This document shows, in pieces, positions 1 to 8,528 of a stretch of DNA of 64,000 bases; the stretch's first letter is position 1; each line of letters begins with the position of its first letter. The notes under the pieces were generated by a model. It did no database searches and had not been told where the DNA came from. It saw only the letters and a program-made list of their open reading frames with translations. The stretch covers positions 186,001 through 250,000 of the forward strand of contig NZ_DLHM01000004.1 in the NCBI RefSeq assembly GCF_002483205.1, written 5' to 3'. This DNA comes from Flavihumibacter sp. UBA7668 (lineage in GTDB: Bacteria; Bacteroidota; Bacteroidia; Chitinophagales; Chitinophagaceae). Position numbers and translations under genes: made by a program.

Positions 1-752
1 CAGTTGGCAGTGGTAGCCGCACCAGTATAATAAACACCGATGGCATTACTGCTGGTCAACGCATGACCCGACCAGGTACTACTCCGCCCATTGGTATAAG
101 TTTGAGAAACCACCACAAATCCATTTCCACTAAAGAGATTACCGTTCTGAATATTCAGGGTACGCGTGCGAACTTCACCACAACCACTGAAGGCAATATT
201 TCCTCCATTTACTCTGGTGGTTTGTGTTACCTCCAATAATCCGGCAATACTGTTATTTCCATTGAAAGTGGCATTATTGGCTCGTAGAATGCCTCCATCC
301 AAAATGGAAAGACCCCCTCCGTTTGTTAAGAAATTTCCTCCCACTTCCACCACGCCATCATTCCCAATTTCTACCAGATTGCTCGATTGTGTAAAGTTGC
401 CGGAAACAGTTACCGTACCATCCGTCACCCGAAGGGTGGATCCGGCAGTATTTAATAACAAGGCGCCATTTACAATTAAAGAAGCACCGGCTTCCAGCGT
501 AATGCTGCCATTGGCCGATAAACCACCCGACTGAATAGTAAGAGTGGCATTTTCCTCAATCACCAGATGCCCGCCGGCAAAATTGGTACTTCCGGTAAAA
601 CGAACATTATTCCCGGCTGCAATGGTCATGGTCTGGTTCCAGCCCGTATTGGGATGAATCCCGCTATAAAGTGTCTGGTTACCGGAATACCAGGCTGCAA
701 ATGCTGCGGATAGTAGAAAAATAGCTAAAAGGGTTACGGACAGCTTTTTCAT
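1..752 (-). CDS. Secreted beta-helix-like protein, N-terminal part
   Basis: This reading frame starts at ATG 752 and stays open to the left edge, so about 250 residues are seen and the C-terminus is missing. It begins with a Sec signal peptide (MKKLSVTLLAIFLLSAAFA). The mature part is a low-complexity series of short beta strands rich in Gly, Asn, Thr and Val, with repeats such as LVIEENATLTIQSGG, SITLEAGASLIVNG and LVEIGNDGVVEVGGN. This is the pattern of right-handed beta-helix or adhesin-like surface proteins of Bacteroidota. A C-terminal secretion or sorting domain would lie outside the window. Function is unknown; the frame and signal peptide are seen directly, the fold is inferred. Confidence 0.8.
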   Translation of the reverse strand, partial: MKKLSVTLLAIFLLSAAFAAWYSGNQTLYSGIHPNTGWNQTMTIAAGNNVRFTGSTNFAGGHLVIEENATLTIQSGGLSANGSITLEAGASLIVNGALLLNTAGSTLRVTDGTVTVSGNFTQSSNLVEIGNDGVVEVGGNFLTNGGGLSILDGGILRANNATFNGNNSIAGLLEVTQTTRVNGGNIAFSGCGEVRTRTLNIQNGNLFSGNGFVVVSQTYTNGRSSTWSGHALTSSNAIGVYYTGAATTAN

Positions 753-841
753 GCTACCCTAACGGTTTACACTTAGGCTTAGTATATGGAAACCCTTAAA
801 AAAATAAAGAATTGACTTAAATCAATGTTTTAACGGTAAAA

Positions 842-1594
842 TCAGGCTCCTAACCAGGTTTTGAAAGCCGTTGCCCGCTCCCGGCTCACCAGTATTTCTT
901 CAAGAGATGGAATTTTTAATTCAAGTTTCACTTTCCCTTTAAACCAGGGATGAATCGTTTGAATGGAGCTGATATTTAGTATGGTTTGCCGGTTTATTCT
1001 AAAAAATTCAGCCGGATTCAGCATGTTTTCCAGCTCATCCAGGCTGTATTCAAGTATATATTTTTTGTTTGAATGGGTGAACAGGAAATTTACCTTATTC
1101 AGGGCATGTAAATAGGCAATTTCCTGCGTCAGAATCATTTGCAGCTGCTGGCCCTGTTTAACCAAAAACCGGGTTCTATAGGGCTGAGCTGCCTGAAGCT
1201 GGTGCAGCAGCTGATTGATTTGCTCACCCGAATGCTGACCATATACCTGCCTGAACTTGGTAAGTGCGGCTTTCAACTCAACCGGATCAATGGGTTTCAG
1301 CAAATAATCCACACTGTTCAGCTTAAATGCCTTCAACGTAAACTCATCATAAGCCGTGGTAAAAATGATCGGCGATGATATCTGTATCTGGTCAAATAAT
1401 TCAAAACATTGTCCGTCTCCCAATTCAATATCCATCAGTATCAGATCCGGTGCCGCATTATTTTGCAAATACTGAAGAGTAGAAGCCACGCTGTTGGTTC
1501 GTCCTGCAACCACGGCTTCCGGCTCCACCTCCCGCAGCAGCCGAATCAGTTGATTCGCCAGCAGGTTTTCATCTTCTACTATCAGTAATTGCAT
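842..1594 (-). CDS. LytTR-family response regulator
   Basis: A 250-residue response regulator. The receiver domain (about residues 1-120) shows the acidic pair in LLIVEDEN, the phospho-acceptor Asp near residue 55 in LILMDIELG, and the conserved Lys in LLKPID. The C-terminal LytTR DNA-binding domain (about 140-250) has FFRINRQTILNISSI. I chose ATG 1594; the codon before it is GTG. The start lies inside the 3' end of the upstream kinase gene (26-base overlap), so the two are translationally coupled and form a LytS/LytR-type two-component pair. Target genes are not evident; the co-oriented S41 peptidase upstream is in the same apparent operon. Confidence 0.9.
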   Translation of the reverse strand: MQLLIVEDENLLANQLIRLLREVEPEAVVAGRTNSVASTLQYLQNNAAPDLILMDIELGDGQCFELFDQIQISSPIIFTTAYDEFTLKAFKLNSVDYLLKPIDPVELKAALTKFRQVYGQHSGEQINQLLHQLQAAQPYRTRFLVKQGQQLQMILTQEIAYLHALNKVNFLFTHSNKKYILEYSLDELENMLNPAEFFRINRQTILNISSIQTIHPWFKGKVKLELKIPSLEEILVSRERATAFKTWLGA

Positions 1595-2633
1595 CACTCG
1601 CTGTTTTTAGTAAGGGGATCGAAACCTGAAACACATCAGCCGTTTCATGAATAATAACCGGACCCTGATGCAGCAACTCGTATTTTTTACGAATATTGGC
1701 CAGTCCTATTTTCTCCGATCCAATAATCAGTGTTTTGGCCTGCCGGTTATTGACCATGATCAGGTTATCTGCTTCATCTGAATAAAGCTTTACCAATAAG
1801 GGCTGATTCGGTAAAATACTATTGTGTTTGATAACATTTTCCATCAACACCTGTAAGGTTAACGGGGGTAAATAATAAGACAGGTATTCTTCTGCAATCC
1901 GGATCTCCAATTCTATGCCCGATTCAAACCTGGTCTTCAATAAATGAAAATAGTGCTGAATAAAATTAAGCTCCATTGATAAAGGCACCAGATGCTGCTC
2001 ATTTGCTTTTAACACATACCTGTATACAGAGGAAAGCTCCCGCACAAATTCAACCGCCCTTTCCTGATTATCCATTATCAGTGATGCCAGTGATCCCAGA
2101 TTATTAAACAGAAAATGCGGATTGATCTGCGCTTTCAATGATTCCAGTTGCGTTATCAGCGCTGTTCTTTTGAGTTCTTCTTTTTCTTCAAATGCCTGTT
2201 TCCATTCCCGGAAAAAAAACTGTCCCTCATAAATTCCAACTACAATAATCACATATAGTAAAGCAATCAAAATATTATACAAATACCCTTCCGGTGGAAA
2301 AATATAACCCCAGAATAAGGTCTGGTCATACAACCAGATATTCAGGTAGCGAACAAATATGGTAACCACAATACAACCCAGAAAAATGCCGGTTATCCGC
2401 TTCGGCCATTGTTCTGCTTTCGGAAATCGGTTATGAAAATAAAGCAATACAAGCCGATTGGTTTCCCAAAGCAGCACTGCTTCAACCAGGCTGATCAGGA
2501 AAACCTCCCAATACCCGAATTGCTCTTCCTGATAATGCTGCTCATTGAAAAATATGATATGCGACGTGAAGGCGATGAGTGGAATCCCCACCAGCCGCAC
2601 CCAGCCATCTCTCAAACGATAACTAATTTTCAT
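1569..2633 (-). CDS. LytS-like sensor histidine kinase
   Basis: A 354-residue membrane kinase. Four hydrophobic segments (about residues 12-30, 43-65, 80-98 and 117-138) are followed by a short cytoplasmic linker and a His_kinase (PF06580-type) domain with the phospho-acceptor His near residue 173 in INPHFLFNNLG. The ATPase part has VLMENVIKHN (N box) and a degenerate IGLANIRKKYELL. There is no periplasmic sensor domain, so the signal is probably sensed in or at the membrane. It overlaps the response regulator downstream and lies 18 bases after the S41 peptidase gene. The partner assignment is firm from overlap; the stimulus is unknown. Confidence 0.9.
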   Translation of the reverse strand: MKISYRLRDGWVRLVGIPLIAFTSHIIFFNEQHYQEEQFGYWEVFLISLVEAVLLWETNRLVLLYFHNRFPKAEQWPKRITGIFLGCIVVTIFVRYLNIWLYDQTLFWGYIFPPEGYLYNILIALLYVIIVVGIYEGQFFFREWKQAFEEKEELKRTALITQLESLKAQINPHFLFNNLGSLASLIMDNQERAVEFVRELSSVYRYVLKANEQHLVPLSMELNFIQHYFHLLKTRFESGIELEIRIAEEYLSYYLPPLTLQVLMENVIKHNSILPNQPLLVKLYSDEADNLIMVNNRQAKTLIIGSEKIGLANIRKKYELLHQGPVIIHETADVFQVSIPLLKTASDAITDSRR

Positions 2634-2651
2634 TCGCTTTGTTCCGTTAAT

Positions 2652-4058
2652 TTATTTCATTGCAGCAATTATTCCAATTGTATGATGCATTACCGGATCT
2701 TTTTTCTTCAACAGGTCCTGAATGGTTGGCTGAACAATAAAATCTGGAAGCACACCTCTTCCTCCTACAGGTTTTGTATTCATGTAAAAAGAACCCAGTG
2801 GTATTCCCAGTTGAAGTTTTGAAGCAGGAAGGGTCAGAATTGCAAATACGCCGCTGTTATTGACATATCCATCCCCACCGCTTTCCTCCCCAAGTATAAT
2901 TGCCCGCTTATGGTATTTTACCATCGCTGCAAATTCTGAACTTACCGAAAAGCTGCCACCATTCAGGAGCAGGTAAACAGTTCCTTTAAAACGATTCGGC
3001 TGTGCCGGTTTTTCTTTCAGATAAGCCTGTAAGGGCCAATAAAATTTCCCCTCCTTTTCCAGGATCATAGCACGTGCCTGTTTATAAAAAGGAGGCAGCC
3101 AGGCATGCTGCTCAAAGCTGAAACTGTCTTTTCTGGCTACCTCAATCCGATCATAATAACGGAAACCGGAATCTGTCAGATAGGAGTATAAATAGCCTCC
3201 CCAGTCCTCTATTCCTCCCTCGTTGTTTCTCAAATCAATTACCAGGTTTTTGGTTGATTTTTCTTTTAGTTGTACGAATACACTATCTGCAAATTTTTCA
3301 AAATCAAACACTGCTCTTTCGGCCATAAAACTACGGATAACCAGTACGGCTACATCATCTTTCCATTGCAGTTCGAAAGGAAGGACCGCCGCCTGCTGCG
3401 CTGCTATTATCCGGCTGGAGGAAATACCTTCCAGATAAGTGTTTTTGCCCTTTTTCCCCTCTTTATAATGCAGTTTGTAACGGGCGCTTGTTCCAATAAA
3501 ACCTGCATAGAGCGAATTGAAATGCTTATTCAGGGTGGTATTGATACTTGTTTCCACCCATCCGTCAACCGTTATTGCAGGAATCAGTTGTTTTCTGATT
3601 TCAGCTATCGAAACACCGTTTATATGCGTGATGGCAGTTCCCGGTTTTATCCGGTTGCTTCCACCATAATCTTCCACTACATAGGCTTTGTCATTCTCAA
3701 AATAGAGTTGCAGGGGAAAGGCCTGTTCTGTGGGGTACAGAAACTTCCCTTCCTGGTAGTTGGACGGTAAGAGCTTTGTATGTCCACACCGGATCTTACT
3801 GATCAGCGGAAAAAGACGTACATAAAATTCTTTTTCCGTTAAACTGTCTTTAATGCTCTCCTGAATGGATCGGAGTGTTTGCTCATAACTGGCTTTATCC
3901 AAATAACGAAAAAGGCCGGGATGTGCCTCCTGTAATGCCTGGTTCACCAATATCAGGTCCTCTTTCAGTTGAGCAGCACTGAATTTCCTGCTTTCCTGTG
4001 AGTAAACGGATTGAAAATTGAATAGCAGCAGTACTGCCAGTAGCCGGAATAAAATCAT
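2652..4058 (-). CDS. S41-family peptidase, exported
   Basis: A 468-residue protein with a signal peptide (ending near SVYSQ). The C-terminal half is an S41/tail-specific-protease-like catalytic domain: LVIDLRNNEGG around residue 272-282, the nucleophile region LLNGGSFSVSSEF with the likely catalytic Ser near residue 371, and KRAIILGEESGG following. The N-terminal part (HPGLFRYLDK) matches the Bacteroidota S41 subgroup that lacks a standard PDZ. It probably cleaves or trims envelope proteins, but the substrate is unknown. It is the first gene of an apparent operon with the LytS/LytTR pair (18-base gap). Confidence 0.87.
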   Translation of the reverse strand: MILFRLLAVLLLFNFQSVYSQESRKFSAAQLKEDLILVNQALQEAHPGLFRYLDKASYEQTLRSIQESIKDSLTEKEFYVRLFPLISKIRCGHTKLLPSNYQEGKFLYPTEQAFPLQLYFENDKAYVVEDYGGSNRIKPGTAITHINGVSIAEIRKQLIPAITVDGWVETSINTTLNKHFNSLYAGFIGTSARYKLHYKEGKKGKNTYLEGISSSRIIAAQQAAVLPFELQWKDDVAVLVIRSFMAERAVFDFEKFADSVFVQLKEKSTKNLVIDLRNNEGGIEDWGGYLYSYLTDSGFRYYDRIEVARKDSFSFEQHAWLPPFYKQARAMILEKEGKFYWPLQAYLKEKPAQPNRFKGTVYLLLNGGSFSVSSEFAAMVKYHKRAIILGEESGGDGYVNNSGVFAILTLPASKLQLGIPLGSFYMNTKPVGGRGVLPDFIVQPTIQDLLKKKDPVMHHTIGIIAAMK

Positions 4059-4185
4059 AGTATAGGTTTATTGTTCAAAATTGCTTTTCCGGTTCCTGCC
4101 GGCCTAGCTATTTCTGCCGAACCTGTGTTTCGGCTTACTGAATTGATTATTTCGAAGGATGAAAGAATGCAGGAGTAAAGAAGAA

Positions 4186-4213
4186 TAATAAAAGTATTAT
4201 GATACTTTTATTA
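4186..4213. promoter_or_regulatory. Operator candidate: perfect 12-bp inverted repeat
   Basis: Arms TAATAAAAGTAT (4186-4197) and ATACTTTTATTA (4202-4213) are perfect inverted repeats around a 4-base spacer. The repeat ends 10 bases upstream of a TAnnTTTG -7 element for ric, where a repressor would block the -33 region. The adjacent Rrf2 regulator is the obvious candidate ligand; the N4-spaced core AGTAT-N4-ATACT would also suit a CRP/FNR-type regulator. Confidence 0.7.
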
Positions 4214-4223
4214 AAAATAGCCA

Positions 4224-4231
4224 TAACTTTG
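4224..4231 (+). promoter_or_regulatory. -7 promoter element of ric
   Basis: TAACTTTG fits the Bacteroidota -7 consensus TAnnTTTG exactly and lies 27 bases before the ric ATG, directly after the inverted repeat at 4186-4213. Confidence 0.6.
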
Positions 4232-4258
4232 CTCTATTCTATTTAAAAACTAATCAAC

Positions 4259-4975
4259 ATGGAAACTATTCGTTCCGCCAGTCCCTGGGCCGGCATGAGT
4301 CTGGGTGAAATTGCAACTGCCGACCTGCGCAAAGCCCAGGTGTTAAAAAAATTCGGTCTTGATTTCTGCTGCGGAGGAAAAAAATCGTTGCTCACCGCCT
4401 GCGCAGAAAAAGGAATTGATTCCGATCAATTGCTGCAGGAACTGGAAGCTGCACAGCAATCAGCAGCAACCGGAGTTCCGAATTTTAAAGACTGGACACC
4501 CGCTTTACTGGTGGATTATATCATTCAAATGCACCATGCATATGTACTAAAAACATTACCGGATCTGCTCTACTATGCAGGCAAAGTAGCGAAAGTGCAT
4601 GGTCAGGAGCATCCTGAATTACTGGATATTCAGCAGCTTGTTATGATGATTAATGAAGAAATGCGTGATCACATGCAGAAAGAAGAAGGGGTATTGTTTC
4701 CTTATATCAAAAACCCTGTTCAGCAACCCTTCTTTGGCACCGTAAACAATCCGATTGCCATGATGGAGCAGGAGCATGAGCAGGTAGGTGATGCCCTGGC
4801 CAGAATCAGAGTGCTGACCAACAACTATAGTATTCCCGAGGGAGCTTGCGGATCCTACCAGTTCTATTTCCGGTTATTGGAAGAATTTGAAAATGATTTG
4901 CATATCCATGTTCACCTCGAAAATAATATCCTATTCCCTAAAGCAAAGGCTTTGGAAAAAATGCAGCAGTTTTGA
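4259..4975 (+). CDS. ric: Iron-sulfur cluster repair di-iron protein (RIC/ScdA/YtfE)
   Basis: A 238-residue protein of the RIC family, which repairs Fe-S clusters damaged by nitric oxide or oxidants in the cytoplasm. The N-terminal ScdA_N (DUF542) domain has the diagnostic FGLDFCCGGKKSL with two Cys at 37-38. The C-terminal hemerythrin-like domain carries the His/Glu ligands in IIQMHHAYVLK, MRDHMQKEEGVLFP, MEQEHEQVG and LHIHVHLENNILFP. It is preceded by a good promoter with a palindromic operator and followed after 3 bases by an Rrf2-family regulator gene, the common arrangement for autoregulated NO-stress operons. Length is normal for the family. Confidence 0.95.
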   Translation: METIRSASPWAGMSLGEIATADLRKAQVLKKFGLDFCCGGKKSLLTACAEKGIDSDQLLQELEAAQQSAATGVPNFKDWTPALLVDYIIQMHHAYVLKTLPDLLYYAGKVAKVHGQEHPELLDIQQLVMMINEEMRDHMQKEEGVLFPYIKNPVQQPFFGTVNNPIAMMEQEHEQVGDALARIRVLTNNYSIPEGACGSYQFYFRLLEEFENDLHIHVHLENNILFPKAKALEKMQQF

Positions 4976-4978
4976 TGC

Positions 4979-5407
4979 ATGCTAAGCATTACGTGTAAAA
5001 CCGGAATCCGGGCTGCTATCTTTCTGGCAAGCCGGATAAATGCCGGGGAAAAATACAATATCCAGGAGATTGCAGCAGTGGTGGATGGGAATGAACATAC
5101 ACTGGGAAAACTGCTGCAAACCCTGGTGAAAGCCAATGTCATCAGTAGTGCAAAAGGACCAAGTGGTGGTTTTTTTATAACGGAAGAGCAGGTACTCCAA
5201 CCTCTGTTGTACATAGTACTGGCACTGGATGGTGATGAGCTTTTCCATGCATGTGGCCTTGGTTTAAGCCAGTGTTCTGCAACCAAGCCCTGCCCGCTTC
5301 ATGCCGCTTATGCGCAGGTGCGTGATCAGTTGGAATTATTGTTCAGAAATACCAGCATTCTGGATATCAGTAAAGATGTTTCGAAAGGTGCTGCCTTTCT
5401 TTCTTAA
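4979..5407 (+). CDS. Rrf2-family transcriptional regulator
   Basis: A 142-residue Rrf2 protein. The winged-helix region is seen in IQEIAAVVDGNEHTLGKLLQTLVKANVISSAKGPSGG (the conserved KGxxGG wing). A Cys triad, C-x6-C-x5-C in HACGLGLSQCSATKPCPLH, matches the Fe-S cluster ligand arrangement of NsrR/IscR-type members. It begins 3 bases after the ric stop codon, so it is co-transcribed. Known relatives sense NO or Fe-S status; here the context with ric suggests NO or redox stress sensing and control of the operator at 4186-4213, which is inference. Confidence 0.9.
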   Translation: MLSITCKTGIRAAIFLASRINAGEKYNIQEIAAVVDGNEHTLGKLLQTLVKANVISSAKGPSGGFFITEEQVLQPLLYIVLALDGDELFHACGLGLSQCSATKPCPLHAAYAQVRDQLELLFRNTSILDISKDVSKGAAFLS

Positions 5408-5433
5408 CTTGTTGCCGGAATAAAAATGGCAGA

Positions 5434-6456
5434 TTGGATTCAATTACACATATAGCCCTGGGCGCCTGTATAGGGGAAGCTTTTCTGGGAAAAAAAATCG
5501 GTAAAAAAGCCCTGCTCTGGGGGGCACTGGCGCAAAGTGTTCCGGATATCGATTTTATAGCCGGTTTTTGGATGCCTTTATCAGAGGAATTACTGGCACA
5601 CCGGGGCTTTACCCATTCCCTTTTGTTTATACTGGTATTAACGCCCTTGCTTGCAATGACTGCCAATCGACTGCACCGCGAACTTCGGATTCCCCTGAAC
5701 TATTGGATGCTGTTTTTTGGAACTGAAATGCTGGTCCATATTTTCCTGGATGGATTCAATAATTACGGAACGGGATGGCTGGAGCCTTTCAGTCACCACC
5801 GGTTTTCTTTCAACACCATTTACGTGGCAGATCCCTTCTTCTCCTTCTGGCCGGGTTTGGCGGCTCTTGTATTGGTGCTCATTCCCATTATGAGTCCAAA
5901 AAGAAGATTTTGGTTACGATTGGGAATTATGCTTCCCGGGATTTATCTCGGCTATGCCAGTTTGAACAAGCTCAAAATTGACAGCGATGCAAGGGGCATA
6001 TTACAGGATAGGAATATTTCCTATACCCGCTATTTTACCACACCGGCTCCGCTGAATAACTGGTTATGGTATATTGTTGCAGGGGATGACAATGGATATC
6101 ATGTAGGCTTTCGCTCCCTCTTTGATAAAAAGAACAGCATCCATTTTGAATATTTTCCCCGAAACAGTGAATTGCTTGATTCCCTTACCGAACATAAAGA
6201 TCTTCACCAACTCATCCGGTTTTCACAGGAATTTTATACGGTAGAAAAATACGGCGACAGTCTGGTATTCAATGACCTTCGCTTTGGACAAATTATTGGC
6301 TGGAAGGATCCCCGCGAAAAATTTGTATTTCATTATTATCTGCAACATCCGGAAAGTAATGAACTGGTTGTTCAGCGGGGTCGTTTTGCCAAATGGGATA
6401 AAGAAATAGCCCTTGCTTTGTTAAGAAGGGCTATTGGTAAAGATTTGGTGGAATAG
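5434..6456 (+). CDS. YdjM-like integral membrane metal-dependent hydrolase
   Basis: A 340-residue protein that starts at TTG 5434; no in-frame ATG exists upstream, and the N-terminus MDSITHIALGACIGE is typical of the YdjM/DUF457 family, so the TTG is believed. The membrane domain (to about residue 185) holds the putative metal-binding residues of the family: THIALG, VPDIDF and HRGFTHS. Several transmembrane segments lie between 80 and 190, followed by a soluble C-terminal domain of about 150 residues. The family is linked in other bacteria to membrane lipid or LPS changes, but the reaction is not known. It lies 26 bases after the Rrf2 gene and could be read from the same promoter. Confidence 0.85.
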   Translation: MDSITHIALGACIGEAFLGKKIGKKALLWGALAQSVPDIDFIAGFWMPLSEELLAHRGFTHSLLFILVLTPLLAMTANRLHRELRIPLNYWMLFFGTEMLVHIFLDGFNNYGTGWLEPFSHHRFSFNTIYVADPFFSFWPGLAALVLVLIPIMSPKRRFWLRLGIMLPGIYLGYASLNKLKIDSDARGILQDRNISYTRYFTTPAPLNNWLWYIVAGDDNGYHVGFRSLFDKKNSIHFEYFPRNSELLDSLTEHKDLHQLIRFSQEFYTVEKYGDSLVFNDLRFGQIIGWKDPREKFVFHYYLQHPESNELVVQRGRFAKWDKEIALALLRRAIGKDLVE

Positions 6457-6458
6457 GA

Positions 6459-6707
6459 TTAGGAAGAAAATTCTTCCACTTTATCCTTCATTCCGTCAAC
6501 CCGCTCGCGAATGGTATTTCGCATGCCGGCCAGTTTATTTTTCCCCTCGTTCATTTTTTCTTTTAATGAATCGGATAGTTTTTTACTTCCGTCGGCAATT
6601 TTCTGTCTGGTGGCCTCCCCCTTGTCAGGTGCAAAGAGCACTCCCAAAACTCCGCCTATTACTACGCCGGTTGCCAATGCTGTCAAAATTTTGTTTGTGT
6701 TTGTCAT
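6459..6707 (-). CDS. YtxH-domain small protein
   Basis: An 82-residue protein with start at ATG 6707 (an upstream in-frame extension of eight residues is possible but lacks conservation). A hydrophobic N-terminal segment with Gly residues (TALATGVVIGGVLGVLFAP) and the following DKGEATRQKI is the YtxH domain pattern. The rest is a charged helix, probably coiled coil. YtxH proteins are commonly general-stress-induced in Firmicutes; role here unknown. It converges with the YdjM-like gene with two bases between stop codons. Confidence 0.85.
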   Translation of the reverse strand: MTNTNKILTALATGVVIGGVLGVLFAPDKGEATRQKIADGSKKLSDSLKEKMNEGKNKLAGMRNTIRERVDGMKDKVEEFSS

Positions 6708-6778
6708 AACAAATGGTTGTAAATGAATCAATCTTGTTTCTTTATAAAGTTACCAAATACAATGCCAGCAATAACTGT

Positions 6779-7756
6779 CTATTTCCGTTCTTTTTTCTCT
6801 TTTTTCCTGAAATAACCCTTTAACAAAAAGTTATGGCGCAGTGCTTCCATATTTTCATTAAAACGCGCAGTGCTTTGTTCAATATTATTCAAACTTCTGT
6901 GCAAACTACCCGTCATGCTGGTATCAGATAATACTGCATTGGCCGGACCTTTTCCCTGTTTGATTTCCACCTGCACATGTTGCAGAATTTCGTTCACTCT
7001 GGTGGTTAGTTCTTCCGTTTGCCTGCTGGTATTTTCCAACTGTTCCATGGTAATGCTGAGCTGCCTGCTGATGGTGGTATCATATACCAGTTTATTGGCC
7101 AATCCGTCTCCCTGCTTCAATTCATGAATGAATTCACCTAATTCACCGGTTAGATCCTGTGTGTTAGCAGATGCTTTCTGAATATTCAGCAGGCTTGATT
7201 TAATAGCATCTGAAAGGCTTGAATCTTCCAGAATTCTCCAAAGTGTACTGCTGTTGTTTATTCTTGTAATGGTCTTTACCAATTCATTCGATAAAAGCAA
7301 AGCGTTCTGATTCGTTTCGGACAGGGTCTCCAGCATGGCCTCCGTGTCAGTTGTTCTTTTTGCCTGTAAGCGATCTCCATCCTGTATGGGATTACCAGTT
7401 CCCGATCCGGGTAATATGTTCACCACCTTATTCCCAATCACACCTTCTGTTCCAATAGAGGCTATGGAGTTATTTAGAATATGGGCGGCTGTTTTTTTAT
7501 CAAGCAATAATTGAAATTCTATGATAGTATCATTGATCAGCTTTACTGATTTCACTGTGCCGGCATGGATTCCTGCATACCGGACATTATTGCCCGGAAC
7601 AACACCTCCCGCATTTCTGAAATAGGCGTTCACCTGAATGGAAGATCTGAACAGTTGTTTATTACGCCCAATAAAATAGAGTGTTAGCACCAGAAAAGCG
7701 ATGCCGCTTACCGTAAATAGTCCCAGTTTGATCAGGTTGGTTTTCTTATTTGCCAT
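6779..7756 (-). CDS. mlaD: MCE/MlaD-family lipid-transport protein
   Basis: A 325-residue protein from ATG 7756, which follows the mlaF stop by 13 bases; a longer start at 7801 would overlap mlaF. One N-terminal transmembrane helix (LIKLGLFTVSGIAFLVLTLYF) anchors it in the inner membrane. The MCE domain (about residues 30-110) shows GGVVPGNNVRYAGIHAGTVKSV and EGVIGNKVVNI. The C-terminal 200 residues are helical. MlaD is the substrate-binding hexamer of the MlaFED phospholipid transporter between inner and outer membrane. It is last in the nptA-like, mlaE, mlaF, mlaD run. Confidence 0.9.
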   Translation of the reverse strand: MANKKTNLIKLGLFTVSGIAFLVLTLYFIGRNKQLFRSSIQVNAYFRNAGGVVPGNNVRYAGIHAGTVKSVKLINDTIIEFQLLLDKKTAAHILNNSIASIGTEGVIGNKVVNILPGSGTGNPIQDGDRLQAKRTTDTEAMLETLSETNQNALLLSNELVKTITRINNSSTLWRILEDSSLSDAIKSSLLNIQKASANTQDLTGELGEFIHELKQGDGLANKLVYDTTISRQLSITMEQLENTSRQTEELTTRVNEILQHVQVEIKQGKGPANAVLSDTSMTGSLHRSLNNIEQSTARFNENMEALRHNFLLKGYFRKKEKKERK

Positions 7757-7769
7757 AACGCTTGCTAAC

Positions 7770-8528
7770 TTATTCAAAATAGGGTTGAATAACCGGGTCA
7801 TCAGAACCTTTCAGTTCATCAAAACTACCTTCTTTGTAAGCAACACCATCAATCAGGAGAATCATCCGATCCGATGTTCGCTGGATACAGTTCATGTCAT
7901 GTGAAATGATAATGGACGAGGTATTGTACTTTTTCTGAAGATGGTTCATCAATTCACTTATTTCTTTAGAGGTGATGGGGTCAAGCCCGGTAGTAGGTTC
8001 ATCGTATAAAATTATTTCCGGTTGAAGAATTAGTGTGCGGGCCAGTGCAATCCGTTTTCTCATGCCTCCTGAAAGCTCAGCAGGCATTTTATTAACGGTA
8101 TCTGCCAGCCCAACATTTTCGAGCGCTTCCATTACCAGTTCATGGGCCTTTGTATTGTTTACTTCCATCCAGTGCCGGCGCAACGGAAACTCCAGGTTTT
8201 CACGCACCGTCATGGAATCATACAGCGCATTGGATTGAAATAAAAACCCGATTTTAACCCGAAGATGATCCAGCTCATCCTGGTTTAATGATTGGATGGA
8301 TTGTCCCAATACGGTTATTTCTCCCTCATCGGGATAGAGCAATCCAATTATACATTTTATCAAGACGGATTTTCCACTGCCTGATTTTCCCAATACTGCC
8401 AGGTTTTCTCCCTTTTTTAATGCCAGATTGAAACCGTTCAAAACCTTATTGCTTCCAAAGCTCTTGTATAAATTACGGATGAGTAAAACAACCTCTTTAT
8501 TTTCATTTCCGTTCATAGCAGGCAGCAT
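7770..8528 (-). CDS. mlaF: MlaF-like ABC transporter ATP-binding protein
   Basis: A 252-residue ABC ATPase with Walker A GKSGSGKS, signature LSGGMRKR, Walker B ILYDEPTTGLDP and the switch His in IIISHD. The sequence is closest to the MlaF/Ttg2A type by context and by SGGMRKRIALAR. The ATG at 8528 overlaps the mlaE stop codon as TAATG, which indicates translational coupling; a second ATG at 8516 is also possible. It energises lipid transport together with MlaE and MlaD. Confidence 0.93.
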   Translation of the reverse strand: MLPAMNGNENKEVVLLIRNLYKSFGSNKVLNGFNLALKKGENLAVLGKSGSGKSVLIKCIIGLLYPDEGEITVLGQSIQSLNQDELDHLRVKIGFLFQSNALYDSMTVRENLEFPLRRHWMEVNNTKAHELVMEALENVGLADTVNKMPAELSGGMRKRIALARTLILQPEIILYDEPTTGLDPITSKEISELMNHLQKKYNTSSIIISHDMNCIQRTSDRMILLIDGVAYKEGSFDELKGSDDPVIQPYFE

